Source of the DNA: Burkholderia latens
GTDB lineage: Bacteria; Pseudomonadota; Gammaproteobacteria; Burkholderiales; Burkholderiaceae
DNA: 64,000 nucleotides
Assembly: GCF_902499045.1 (NCBI RefSeq)
Contig: NZ_CABVPL010000037.1
Location: 1 to 64,000 of the forward strand
Direction of reading: 5' to 3'
The translations under genes were made by a program, and so were the position numbers. This document shows positions 34,658 through 44,413 of this stretch, in pieces (position 1 is the first letter of the stretch; every line of letters begins with the position of its first letter). The notes beneath the pieces were generated by a model. That model ran no database searches and was not told where the DNA came from. It worked only from the letters and a program-made list of their open reading frames with translations.

Positions 34658-37600
34658 TCAGAACTGGTAGCCGGCACCCACCACCGCGCCGAAGTCCGAC
34701 CGCGTATTACCGGTCACCGACGCCTTGACGACCCAGCGGTTGCTCTCCGTCACGTACGAATACCCGGCGGCGAACCCTTGCTGGCCGTGATAGTTCGACG
34801 TCGCCGCGGACACCATCGAGCGCCCCGCGCCCGTCGGCTGCGGCAAGCCGGCCACCGCCATCGCCGACGCGACGCCGCCGTACATGTCCTTCTTCAGATC
34901 GTTGAACGAGTTGTACACCTGCCCGATCCGCTGGTCGGTGTAGCCCTTCGCCTGGGTCGACGCCGCATTGATGTTGTCGTTCAGCTGCTGCACGTTGACC
35001 GCATCCGTCGGCGCCGTGCCGGCCGCGACGTTCGTGATCTGCCGCTCGCTGCCTTTCGCGCCGACCGAGAACGAATTGTCGCGATCGGCCACCGAGCCCT
35101 GCCCGACCGCCACCGCGTTCTTGCCGGTTGCTGTCGCCGTCGAGCCGATCGCACCCGCATCGGCACGCGCGATCCACGTCGTGTTCGCATCGGTTGCCGC
35201 CGCGCGGACCTTGTCGTTCGCCGCCGCCGTTTTCAGCGCATCGTTGAATTGCGCCATGTTGACCGCGTCGTTGGCGTTCACGCCGGCCGCGACACCGGTC
35301 AGCACGCGGTCGCCTGACGTGCCGGAGAAGCTCACGCTGGTGCCGCCCGAGTCCTTGCCGACCGTGATCGCGCCATTCGCGTCCTGCTGCTGCACGAGCC
35401 CCGCCTTGCCGTTCGCGATGTTCGTCACGTTGCCCTGCAGGTCCGCGATATCGGTCGTGTTCTTTGCCACCTGCTGGTTCGTCGCGTACAGCTGCGAGCC
35501 GTTCACGGCGTCCGTGCTGGCCGCGCTGAGCGTGCCGGCCTTCACGTTGGTGATACGCGTGCCGCCCGCGCCGCCGAGCGTGATCGATCCCTTCGACGCG
35601 TCGTCGTACTGCACCGCAAGCGCGCCGAGCTGGTCGAGGTTCGACTGCACCGACTTCAGCTGCTTCACGTTCACCGCATCCGTGTCGTCCGTGCCGGCCG
35701 CGACGTTCTTCAGCACGACCGCCGCGTTCGGGTTGCCGCCGATCAGCGACACCGAATTCAACCGGTTGCCGTTGCCGTCGACGTCGTACTTGACGACGTT
35801 CTTCACGGCCTCGCCCGTCTGGTTCGACACCTGCGTGATCTGCTGCTCGAGGTCCGACTTCACGCCGTACAGCTGGCCGCCGTTCACCGCATCCGTGCTG
35901 CCGGCCGCGACGTTGCCGTCGGCGACGCTGGTCACTTTCGTCGGCGCACCGCCGCGTGCGGCGCTATATGCGCCGAGCGTCGGGTCGAACTGCAGCGCAT
36001 CCTTCTGCAGCCCCGCGATCGCGTTCGTATTGACCGCAATGTTGGTTTCGGCGTTGCCGATACGCGTCTCGTGGTTCTGGAGCGTCGTCGTGTTGCTGCC
36101 GACGCGGCCGTCGAGGTTCGTCAGCGCGTCGCCGACGTTGCTGAACGAATCGCCGCCGATCTTGTACGACGGCGCCGTGATCGAGCCATCGGCCTTCGCC
36201 GTCGCGCCGCCGCCGAACGCGGCCGCCGTCCCGTCGATCGTGCTGCGCAATTGCGCGCCGTTCACCGCGTCCGTGCTGCCGGCCGCGACGTTGCCTTCCG
36301 CGACGTTGGTCACGCGCACCGGCGCCCCGCCGTTGCCCGCGCCGAGCGAAACCTGGCGCTTGCTCGCGTCGTCGTACTTCACGGCGAGCGCGTCGAGCTG
36401 GCTCGTGCCGTCGTGAATCGCCGCGTTCAGCTGGTCGACGTTGACCGCGTCGGTGCCGTTCCGGCCGGCCGCGAGATTGCCGATGCGTTGCGGACCGTTG
36501 CCGCCGTGGCTCGCGTCGTACGCGCCGAGGTTCGCGTTCCATTGCAGCGCGTCCTGCTGCAGCGCGGCGATGTTGCCGGTGTTCGCCGTCACCTGGTCGC
36601 CGAGCTTCGTCACGCTGTTGCCGACGTTGGCGATCGACTGGTTCAGCGTGTCGGTGGCCTTGCCCAGCTGGCCGACGTTCACCGCGTCATGCGCGGCCAC
36701 GCCGTCCGCGACGTTGTGGAGGCCGACCGGCGCCGCTGCGCTCTGGCCGCCGAGCGTGACGCCGGCATGCGTATCGTCGTCGTACTGCACCGCGTTCTTC
36801 GTCGCATTGCCGATCTGGTTCGCGATCGACGTGCTCAGATTGCCGATTGTCGTGTTGACGCTATTGGTCACGCTCGTACTGAGCGATGCGAGCCCGCTGC
36901 CCAGTTGACCGACGTTCACCGCATCGTGCGCGGCCACACCGTCCGCGACGTTGTGCAACGTCGTGCCGTTCGGGCCGGCGAACGTGACCGAGTCGAAGCC
37001 GCTCGCGCCGTCGTACTTCACGTTGCGCGCATCGGCCGCCTGCAGCGCGCCGATGTCCGATGCGGCCGTGCTCAGCGACGCGTTGATGCCCGTCACGTTG
37101 TTCTGCAGGTTCGCGATGTTCGCGGCGGCCGTCGACAGCGACGTCTGCAGCGGTGCGACGCTGCCTTTCAGTTGCCCGACGTTGACCGCGTCCGTATCGG
37201 CGACGCCGGCCGCGATACCGCCGATGGTCGTGCCGCCCGCGCCGTCGAGCGCGATCGCGGCATGCGTGCCGTCGGTGTATTTGACGACGTTCTGCGTCGC
37301 GGTGACGATGCTCGTGCTGAGGCTGTTGCCGACGTTCGTCACGCGCTGGTCGACGTTCGCGATCGACGTCGACAGCGTATTGCCGACCGACGTCACGCGT
37401 GCGTCGACGTTCGAGATGCCGGTGCTCAGCGTGCTGTTGACATTCTTCAGCTGCTGGACGTTCACCGCGTCCGTATCGGCCGCACCGGCCGCGACGTTCT
37501 TGATCTGCCGCTCGTGGCCCATCGAACCGAACGAGACCGCGCCGCCGACCGGCGCCGCAGTGCCGCCGAACACCGGCGTGCCGCCGTTGTTCGCACCGAC

Positions 37601-38272
37601 GCTGCCCGAGCCGATCGCGACCTGGTTGTTGTCGTTCGTCTGCGCACCGGCGCCGATCGCGACGGATTGCGTGCCGCCGGCGCGCGTCTGCGTCGCCGCG
37701 TCATACGACGCACCGTTCGATACGCCGTCGCTCTTGGTCGGATTCGCGCCGCCGATCGCGATCGACCGGTCGCCGCTCGCGAGTGCCGAGTGACCGAGTG
37801 CGATCGAGCTGGTGCCATGCGCGTCCGCGACGTTGCCGAGCGCCATCGAGAAATCGCCGATCGCGGCCGACTGGCGGCCCATCGCGAGCGCCGTATTGCC
37901 TTGCGCAAGCGCGACCGTGCCGATCGCCGTCGACGAGTTCGCGAGCGCTTGCGCACCGACGCCGATCGCTATCCCGCCGCCACTGCTGCCGCCGCTCTGG
38001 CTGCCCGCGTTCGACTGGTCGCCGATCGCGATGCCGCTGGAGCTCGCCTTCGCGTTCGTGCCGGACGTGTAATTCGTCGTGCTGGTCGCGACGAACGTGC
38101 CGTTCTTCGTCGCGATGCAGGCGGGGTTGGTCCCGTCGATGCACTGCCCGTTCAGCGCGTTGTCCGGGTTGCCGCGATCGACGAAGTTGTCCGCATGTGC
38201 GGCCCCAGCGACCAGCACACCTGCACCTGCGAACATGGCGGCGACGAGCGCCGAAATCTGGTTCCTCTTCAT
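34658..38272 (-). CDS. Trimeric autotransporter adhesin (YadA/BpaA-like)
   Basis: A 1204-residue type Vc secretion protein. Residues 1-27 are the signal peptide (cut after AHA). Residues about 70-240 are YadA-head repeats (SSTAIGTVALAQGNTALAMG, GTSSIALGHSALASGDRS). A long stalk follows with many neck motifs of the AAGxxDTDAVNVxQL type and coiled-coil segments (STLSTGISNVDARVTSVGN). The C-terminal 75 residues are the YadA anchor: YNSFNDLKKDMYGGVASAMA, then strands ending in Phe (VVGAGYQF). GGAG precedes the ATG at 38272. Such proteins mediate adhesion, serum resistance and autoaggregation. An orphan response regulator lies across the AT-rich upstream region. Confidence 0.95.
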   Translation of the reverse strand: MKRNQISALVAAMFAGAGVLVAGAAHADNFVDRGNPDNALNGQCIDGTNPACIATKNGTFVATSTTNYTSGTNAKASSSGIAIGDQSNAGSQSGGSSGGGIAIGVGAQALANSSTAIGTVALAQGNTALAMGRQSAAIGDFSMALGNVADAHGTSSIALGHSALASGDRSIAIGGANPTKSDGVSNGASYDAATQTRAGGTQSVAIGAGAQTNDNNQVAIGSGSVGANNGGTPVFGGTAAPVGGAVSFGSMGHERQIKNVAAGAADTDAVNVQQLKNVNSTLSTGISNVDARVTSVGNTLSTSIANVDQRVTNVGNSLSTSIVTATQNVVKYTDGTHAAIALDGAGGTTIGGIAAGVADTDAVNVGQLKGSVAPLQTSLSTAAANIANLQNNVTGINASLSTAASDIGALQAADARNVKYDGASGFDSVTFAGPNGTTLHNVADGVAAHDAVNVGQLGSGLASLSTSVTNSVNTTIGNLSTSIANQIGNATKNAVQYDDDTHAGVTLGGQSAAAPVGLHNVADGVAAHDAVNVGQLGKATDTLNQSIANVGNSVTKLGDQVTANTGNIAALQQDALQWNANLGAYDASHGGNGPQRIGNLAAGRNGTDAVNVDQLNAAIHDGTSQLDALAVKYDDASKRQVSLGAGNGGAPVRVTNVAEGNVAAGSTDAVNGAQLRSTIDGTAAAFGGGATAKADGSITAPSYKIGGDSFSNVGDALTNLDGRVGSNTTTLQNHETRIGNAETNIAVNTNAIAGLQKDALQFDPTLGAYSAARGGAPTKVTSVADGNVAAGSTDAVNGGQLYGVKSDLEQQITQVSNQTGEAVKNVVKYDVDGNGNRLNSVSLIGGNPNAAVVLKNVAAGTDDTDAVNVKQLKSVQSNLDQLGALAVQYDDASKGSITLGGAGGTRITNVKAGTLSAASTDAVNGSQLYATNQQVAKNTTDIADLQGNVTNIANGKAGLVQQQDANGAITVGKDSGGTSVSFSGTSGDRVLTGVAAGVNANDAVNMAQFNDALKTAAANDKVRAAATDANTTWIARADAGAIGSTATATGKNAVAVGQGSVADRDNSFSVGAKGSERQITNVAAGTAPTDAVNVQQLNDNINAASTQAKGYTDQRIGQVYNSFNDLKKDMYGGVASAMAVAGLPQPTGAGRSMVSAATSNYHGQQGFAAGYSYVTESNRWVVKASVTGNTRSDFGAVVGAGYQF
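36672..36955 (-). repeat. Near-identical 47-bp direct repeats within the adhesin stalk
   Basis: 36672-36718 and 36909-36955 agree at 44 of 47 positions and encode the same stalk block (VADGVAAHDAVNVGQLG). Other neck motifs are more diverged. Such repeats allow length change by recombination. Confidence 0.75.
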
Positions 38273-39388
38273 TTTCTTATGCTCCGTTTTTTGCGTTTGG
38301 TTTGAATACGGACTACTTACGTTTATTCACAGCTTCAGCTTCGACTCCAACTTCGACTTCGGTGCGCAACGTGCTGCTCGTTCGCCGCGATTCCGTCGCG
38401 CCGCGTGCGATGCGAGGCCACCGCCCATGTCGACAGGACGCACGCGTCCATCGGGCAGCCGGCATGATTGCCGGCCCGTTCCGATCATTCGATCAACACA
38501 TTAGGAATACAGATTGATGTGCAAGGACGAGTTCGCCCCCGGCTGAATCTCGCGATTCAATCCGTCATCCTGAGTATTCCGAATTCGATGTCGCGCTAAT
38601 CGCGACCAACCCCGTCTTTCTTATTTCATCATTTGTCACTGAACGGACTGATTTGCCACCGCACGTTTCAATTTGCCTGGGCGGCGACACGCCTGAAATT
38701 TTTCGCGCCTCGAATACCGGATCACACCTGCATCAATCGATGCCCCGGACTCGAATCACGCAACGTCCGCCACGTGAGCCGCGCACCTCATCTGACTGAT
38801 CCGCTCGTCATCCAAAGTTCGGGCGAATTATGAGACACGCCTCAGGCTTAGAGAAGGTGGCATTCTTTATAGATTGTGAATTCCAATATTTTCAAACACT
38901 TGCGCAAAATTACCCGAATTCGCAAACGATTTACCACACGTCCACTCCATAAAAATGTTTTCTCGGCAGGATAAAAACTTTGCCGCGGCGGATTGCCGTT
39001 TGCAGCGATTTAAAAATATTTTAAGAATGGATCATGGCATCGCGGGCACGCGGCGCATGGGCAGTGGCGAAATTAACGCCGCGTCGTGAAAACAGGAATT
39101 GGAGAATAGTGGCTCGTCATATGGCATTGATCAAAATATCGCCCTACAATTCCCGCTCGCATCGACTCCGGTCCGGCGATCATCCGCACCTCTACGGCCG
39201 GCGATCAGAACGACGAACGCCGGTATTCCGCCGCCGCTGCCCGCCGTGCAGTCCGGCGACATCCGCTCGTCGATGCGAGCGTGCCATGCGCTTTCGCGAG
39301 GTCGTGTTGCGGCTTCCGATACTTTTCCTGAACCGGAATCGTGTCCGCGCTGGAACACTGCCCGCATCCTTTCCCGAACAGGTGCACG
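38273..39388. other. 1.1-kb AT-rich regulatory region, no supported gene
   Basis: The region between the adhesin and the response regulator is much more AT-rich than its surroundings, especially 38560-39060, with runs such as TTTAAAAATATTTTAAG (39010-39025) and TTGTGAATTCC. No good open frame with a ribosome binding site is seen. It probably holds both divergent promoters and sites for nucleoid proteins and the neighbouring regulator; it may mark horizontally acquired DNA. Confidence 0.5.
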
Positions 39389-40213
39389 ATGCCTCCACCG
39401 AGCTCCGCATTGTCCGCATTGAGCGACGCCCACATCCTGATCGTCGACGACCAGCCCGAGCAGTTGCGCCTGTTGATCGACATCCTGCGCGGCACGGGTT
39501 GCCGGATCAGCGTCGCATTCGACGGCATGCAGGCGTGCGAGCGTGCGCAGGCGCTCGTGCCCGACGTGATCCTGATGGACGTGCGCATGCCGCGCATGGA
39601 CGGCTTCACCGCATGCCGGCGGCTGGCCGCCGATCCGCTGACGAGCGTGATCCCCGTGATTTTCCTGACGGTGGCCGGCGAACTGCACGAGCGGATCGAG
39701 GGGCTCGACATCGGCGGCGTCGACTATGTCGTGAAGCCGTTCGAGCCGGCCGAAGTCGTCGCACGCATTCGCGTGCAGTTGAAGCGGACGAAGCGCCCGT
39801 TGCCGGCCGATGTTGAAGATGCGCGCGGGCCGTTCGCGTCCGGAACCGACGACGACATCATCGTGCGCGCGGCGATTCGCCATCTGTCGCGTTCGCTGGA
39901 CGATCCGCCGACGGTCGAGCAGCTCGCGCGCGCGGTCGGCACGCACGAGAAGCGGTTGTCGCGCGCGTTTCGCGACAACCTCGGGCAAACCGTGTTCGAG
40001 TACTTGAGGCGCGAGCGCCTGCGGATCGCGCAGGATCTGCTGGCTTCGACGTCGCTCAGCATCGCGAGCATCGCGAAGGAGATCGGCTTTTCCACGGCGG
40101 CCAACTTCGCCACCGCGTTCCGCGAATGCTTCGGTATCACGCCGACCGAATGGCGGCGACAACGGCACGCGGCCGTGCGTTCTTCCGCCGGGAAGCCGCA
40201 GCGCGGCGCGTAG
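39389..40213 (+). CDS. Response regulator with AraC-type DNA-binding output
   Basis: A 274-residue regulator. The receiver domain (13-130) has the acidic pair in ILIVDDQ, phospho-acceptor Asp64 in VILMDVRMPRMDG, Thr in FLTVAG and Lys116 in YVVKPFEP. The output domain (about 165-262) is AraC-type: PTVEQLARAVGTHEKRLSRAF and SIASIAKEIGFSTAANFATAFRECFG. No histidine kinase gene is adjacent, so it is an orphan. ATG 39389 with AGGTG upstream is preferred over the GTG at 39341. It is divergent from the adhesin and convergent with the TonB receptor and may control either. Confidence 0.88.
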   Translation: MPPPSSALSALSDAHILIVDDQPEQLRLLIDILRGTGCRISVAFDGMQACERAQALVPDVILMDVRMPRMDGFTACRRLAADPLTSVIPVIFLTVAGELHERIEGLDIGGVDYVVKPFEPAEVVARIRVQLKRTKRPLPADVEDARGPFASGTDDDIIVRAAIRHLSRSLDDPPTVEQLARAVGTHEKRLSRAFRDNLGQTVFEYLRRERLRIAQDLLASTSLSIASIAKEIGFSTAANFATAFRECFGITPTEWRRQRHAAVRSSAGKPQRGA

Positions 40214-40245
40214 TCATCCGCTGCGTGGCACGCACGACCGCACGT

Positions 40246-42435
40246 TTACCAGTTGTATTTCGCGCTCGCCAGCACGGTCCGCTCGTTGCCGAACACGCAT
40301 ACGGTGTACGACTGGCAGCCGCTGACGTAGCGCCGGTCGAACAGATTCGCGACGTTCAGCGCGAACCGCCAATGACGCACGTCGTAGTGCATCGCCAGGT
40401 CGTACAGCGTGACGCTCGGCACGGTCAGCCCGTTGTCCGGCGCGCCGGCCAATGCGCTCTGGTAGCGCACGCCCGCGCCGATCCCGACGCCCGACAGCGC
40501 GCCCGTGTGCCAGGACCAGTCCGCCCATAGCGATGCCATCTGCCGCGGCAGCGGCACGGCCACCGGCCAGTTGTTCAGCGACGCATCGTTCGCCTGTACG
40601 TTCTTGACGTCCTGATAGACGTACGACGCGACGATCGACAGACCGCGCGTCACTTTCCCGACGGCGCTCAATTCGATGCCGCGCGAACGCACCTTGCCCG
40701 TCTGCACCGACGACGTGCCGGTCGGGTCGAGATTCGACGGCGCCGGCGTCACGACGTTGGTCTGATCGATCCGGTACGCGGCCGCGGTGAGCATCAGGTT
40801 GCGGCCCGGCGGCTGCCAGCGCAGCCCGGCCTCGATCTGCCTGCCGCGCGTCGGCTGCGGCAGACCGCCGCCGTACATGCGCACGCCGATCACCGGATCG
40901 AACGACGTCGAGTAGCTGACGTACGGCGACCACCCTGCGTCGCCCTGATAAGCGAGTCCGATGCGACCGGAAAACGCGCTGACGTCCTGCTGCGTGCCGG
41001 CGCCGGCGGCCCGGTCGTCGTAGCGCGCGTTCACGCGGTCCTCGCGGCCGCCGAGCGTCAGCGTCCAGCGATTCCAGCGGATCTGGTCCTGCGCGTATGC
41101 GCCGAGCGTATTCATCGCCGTGTACTGATCGATGTGTCCGAGCGACGCCGGCCCCGAAAAGATCGCGGCCGTCACCGGACGATAGATCGGGCGATACAGG
41201 TTCAGCGACGGCGCGAGCGCGAGCCACACGCTGTTGGTCGTCGTCTGCCGGTCGAACTGCAGGCCGAACAGCAGCGTGTGTTCGAGCGGCCCGATGGCGA
41301 AGCGCGCCTGCGCGCGATTGTCGACGTCGAGGCGGCTGTAGTTCAGCTGGAACAGCCCCGCGGTGCGCCGCATGTTCGTCGTGCTGCCGGGTACGAGCCC
41401 GTTGCCGAACACGGTCGCATCGTCGAGCGACAGGTGCGACCAGCGCACGTCCTGGTGCAGCGTCCAGATCGAACTCACGCGCTGGTCGAGCGCATAGCCG
41501 AGCGACCATTGCTTCTTCCGATAGTCGTTGAACGCCGGGTCGCCCATGTAGATGTCCTGCGACAGACGCCCGTTCGGGTTCGGCAATACCGTGCCCGACG
41601 CCGGCAGGTAGTTCGACGATATGTCGCCATGGTCCTGCAGGAACGAGGCAGATAGCGTCAGCGACGTATCGGCCGTCGGCCGCCAGCGGAACGACGGCGC
41701 GAGCGCGACACGCCGGTCGGCGTTCGGGCCGGTCCACGCGTTGCCGTCGCGCGCGACGCCGACGAAGCGGTACGCATACGTGCCGTCCGGGTCGAGCGCG
41801 TCGCCGATGTCGAGCAGCGTCTCCTTGCGCGCGTGGTTGCCGATCTGCACGCCGGCTTCGCGAACACGCTCGCCGTCCGCGAGCTTCGTATGCGCATCGA
41901 CGATCGCGCCCGGCTCTCCCGCGCCGTACAGCACCGACGTCGGGCCGCGCAGCACCGCGATCGAGTCGATCGTGTACGGATCGACGCGCCAGTTCGCGAT
42001 GACGGCCGCGTTCGGCGCCGCCACGCCGTCGACATACAGTGTCGGCGTGAAGCCGCGCAACGCCGCATACCAGTCGGTCCGGCTGTCGGCGCCGAACGTC
42101 GCGAAACCCGGCACGTAGCGCAACGCCTGATTCAGGTCGGTCGCGCCGGTCATCTCGATCTGCTGCGCGGTCACGATGTTGGTCGTTTGCGGGATTTCGG
42201 CGATCGGCGTATCGGTCTTCGTCGCGGTCGCGGTGCGTAATCCGACGAGGCCCAGCGACGCGCGGCTGGCGTGGCCGGCCACGTCGATCTTCGGCAGCAG
42301 CGCCGACGCATCGGAGCGCGGCGCCGACGCCGCATTCGATGCCTGTGCGTGTGCGCCGCCGGCGGTCGCCACGCACAACGTTCCCCCGGCCGCGAACGCG
42401 ATTGCGCGTCGCACCGAACCTGTTGCCATCCTCAT
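40246..42435 (-). CDS. TonB-dependent siderophore receptor
   Basis: A 729-residue outer-membrane receptor. The signal peptide ends near GGAHAQA. The plug domain runs about 75-205 (AEIPQTTNIVTAQQIEMTGA, NQALRYVPGF, SIAVLRGPTSVLYGAGEPGAI), typical of the ferrichrome/FecA siderophore branch. The barrel ends SAKYNW with a terminal aromatic residue. No Fur-box-like sequence was recognised upstream. It ends 32 bp from the convergent response-regulator gene. The ligand is unknown. Confidence 0.9.
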   Translation of the reverse strand: MRMATGSVRRAIAFAAGGTLCVATAGGAHAQASNAASAPRSDASALLPKIDVAGHASRASLGLVGLRTATATKTDTPIAEIPQTTNIVTAQQIEMTGATDLNQALRYVPGFATFGADSRTDWYAALRGFTPTLYVDGVAAPNAAVIANWRVDPYTIDSIAVLRGPTSVLYGAGEPGAIVDAHTKLADGERVREAGVQIGNHARKETLLDIGDALDPDGTYAYRFVGVARDGNAWTGPNADRRVALAPSFRWRPTADTSLTLSASFLQDHGDISSNYLPASGTVLPNPNGRLSQDIYMGDPAFNDYRKKQWSLGYALDQRVSSIWTLHQDVRWSHLSLDDATVFGNGLVPGSTTNMRRTAGLFQLNYSRLDVDNRAQARFAIGPLEHTLLFGLQFDRQTTTNSVWLALAPSLNLYRPIYRPVTAAIFSGPASLGHIDQYTAMNTLGAYAQDQIRWNRWTLTLGGREDRVNARYDDRAAGAGTQQDVSAFSGRIGLAYQGDAGWSPYVSYSTSFDPVIGVRMYGGGLPQPTRGRQIEAGLRWQPPGRNLMLTAAAYRIDQTNVVTPAPSNLDPTGTSSVQTGKVRSRGIELSAVGKVTRGLSIVASYVYQDVKNVQANDASLNNWPVAVPLPRQMASLWADWSWHTGALSGVGIGAGVRYQSALAGAPDNGLTVPSVTLYDLAMHYDVRHWRFALNVANLFDRRYVSGCQSYTVCVFGNERTVLASAKYNW

Positions 42436-43251
42436 CGTTTCGATACTCTCCGTCGTGCTGCGTTCGTGCCTCGTACTTCGTGCCGCGTGCCCGGTCTTGC
42501 TCCATGCCGGGTTCGGCGGTCTTGCGGCCGGTCGCGCACGGCTTCGGTGCGCGCCGATCGATTGCGTCGTTTTCGGGCGCCTGAATGATATCGGCCGAAC
42601 GCCGCGCGGTCTTTAAAAATTCGGCCGGGTGCGATTCCGGCGCCGTGTGCACAGGGCGATTCACCGCGCAGCTTCACGGACCGAGGTGCCGCACCGGCCG
42701 CGCCGACAATGCCGTTCGTGCTCGACGCGGCGATCGTGCCGGAGAAGCGCACTACGCCAGGCCGTCTGCGTGCTCGGACACGACATTGGCCTGAGACGCG
42801 CGATGGAATCCCGGTCTACGTCATCCGTCGTATGACAACCGTATGAAATAGTGGGAATCCATCTCTCTGCACACCTGACAAGTTGACGGCCGAAAAACCG
42901 GCGACGATCATATCTCGCCAACGTATCAATCGCCAACGTTTCGCGCATTTATCGGCATGTTAAAAGGGGCGACGCGATCGGCTCGGCGAACGGCGTCATC
43001 TTCGCGCCGTGGCGTATCGGTAAAACCGCGCAGAACTGGACCGATCGTTCGCCGTATCCGCGTGATCCGTCTTTCAACGGCGCGATCGACGCATTCGGCT
43101 CTATCGCGGGGCGACGTCGGCCGGGCAGGTGAACGCGCTTGCGCTGCGCGCGTCGCGCTGGCCGATTCCGCTCCAGCAAATCGCAATGACGCGCGCCCGT
43201 GTTTCTCGGGCACTGATATGATGCGCCAGCCGTCCTCTCTCTGATCTTGCG
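42436..43251. other. 816-bp divergent intergenic region with a 15-bp-phased repeat
   Basis: No gene is supported. TCGCCAACGT occurs at 42915-42924 and again at 42930-42939, a direct repeat with 15-bp period, in a locally AT-rich stretch (42830-42960) that probably carries promoters for the TonB receptor and/or the LysR gene. Confidence 0.4.
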
Positions 43252-44160
43252 ATGAAGCTGTCATTCGAAGCGCTCGAAGCCCTGGATGCGATCGACCGGA
43301 CCGGAACGTTCGCCGAAGCCGCGGAACTGCTGCACCGCGTTCCGTCCGCCCTCACCTATCTGGTCCAAAAGCTGGAAAGCGATCTCGGCGTGGTGCTGTT
43401 CGATCGCAGCGGACGGCGCGCGAAGCTCACGCATGCGGGCCGCGTCGTCGTCGAGGAAGGCCGGCGGCTGCTGCGTGCGGCCGAACAACTGGAGTTCAAG
43501 GCGCAACGCGCGCAGGAAGGCTGGGAAACCGAGGTGCGCATCTGTATCGACGAGATCCTGCCGTTCGATGCATTGTGGCCGTTCGTGCACCGGTTCTATG
43601 CGCTCGAGATGGACACGCGGTTGCGGCTGTCGACCGAAGTGCTCGGCGGCACGTGGGACGCGCTGATCTCGCGCCGCGCGGATCTCGTCGTCGGCGCCGC
43701 GGGCGAGCCGCCCGAACTGCCGAACATCATCGCGCGGCCGATCGGCTCGCTGAAACACGTGTTCGCGGTCGCGCCGCGCCATCCGCTCGCGGCGCTGCCC
43801 GAGCCGCTGTCGATGGCGTCGGTCGTCCAGTATCGCGGCGCGGTGATCAGCGATACGTCGCGTGAACTGCAGCCGCAATCGGTTGCGGTCGATGCGGGCC
43901 AGCCGTATCTCGCGGTGCCGACGCTCGCGGCCAAGCTCGACGCGCAATGCGAAGGGCTGGCGGTCGGCACGCTGCCCGAATGCATCGCCGCACGCGCGAT
44001 CGCCGACGGCAAGCTCGTCGCCCGGCAAGTGACCGGCATGCGCGACACCACGCACTGCTATCTCGCATGGCGCAGCGACGAGGCCGGCCGCGCACTCCAC
44101 TGGTGGGTCGAGCAACTCGACCGCCCCGATCTGGTCGATTGCTTCACGAAGCCTGCCTGA
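43252..44160 (+). CDS. LysR-family regulator (YafC/DsdC-like branch)
   Basis: A 302-residue LTTR with winged helix MKLSFEALEALDAIDRTGTF and VPSALTYLVQKLESDLGVVLFDR, then the effector domain (EVRICIDEILPFDALWPFVHRF; GLAVGTLPECIAARAIADGKL). The Leu-Thr-Tyr-Leu-Val recognition segment is typical of the YafC-like group. It is followed 253 bp later by a YtcJ-type amidohydrolase and a YcaC-like hydrolase in the same direction, which it may regulate. Confidence 0.87.
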   Translation: MKLSFEALEALDAIDRTGTFAEAAELLHRVPSALTYLVQKLESDLGVVLFDRSGRRAKLTHAGRVVVEEGRRLLRAAEQLEFKAQRAQEGWETEVRICIDEILPFDALWPFVHRFYALEMDTRLRLSTEVLGGTWDALISRRADLVVGAAGEPPELPNIIARPIGSLKHVFAVAPRHPLAALPEPLSMASVVQYRGAVISDTSRELQPQSVAVDAGQPYLAVPTLAAKLDAQCEGLAVGTLPECIAARAIADGKLVARQVTGMRDTTHCYLAWRSDEAGRALHWWVEQLDRPDLVDCFTKPA

Positions 44161-44280
44161 GCGCGCGCCGTCCGCGCACCGCGCACGCTGACGACACACC
44201 CGTTCCCCGCCTGAAGTCCCGCCTCGCACCGGTCGGCGGCCGCCGTGCGCACGCCCGCGCGACAGCTTCGGCACGCACCT

Positions 44281-44306
44281 TTCAGATCGTTTAAGCCGCC
44301 GCTCAG
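44281..44306 (+). promoter_or_regulatory. Phased triple repeat TTCAG-type, copy 1
   Basis: TTCAG (44281), TTAAG (44291) and CTCAG (44302) repeat at 10- and 11-bp steps, about 108 bp before the amidohydrolase start. The same layout occurs at 48187-48212 (minus), 51020-51045 and 63433-63458, and with 10/10 steps at 52265-52289. Confidence 0.5.
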
Positions 44307-44413
44307 GACTTTAATCCGCGCGTCCCCTACCGTAGCGATACGACGCCGGCACGCGACAGCGAGCCGGCACGCCTTCACGACTCGCCGCGCGAGTGCCTTA
44401 CGGGGAACGCCAG

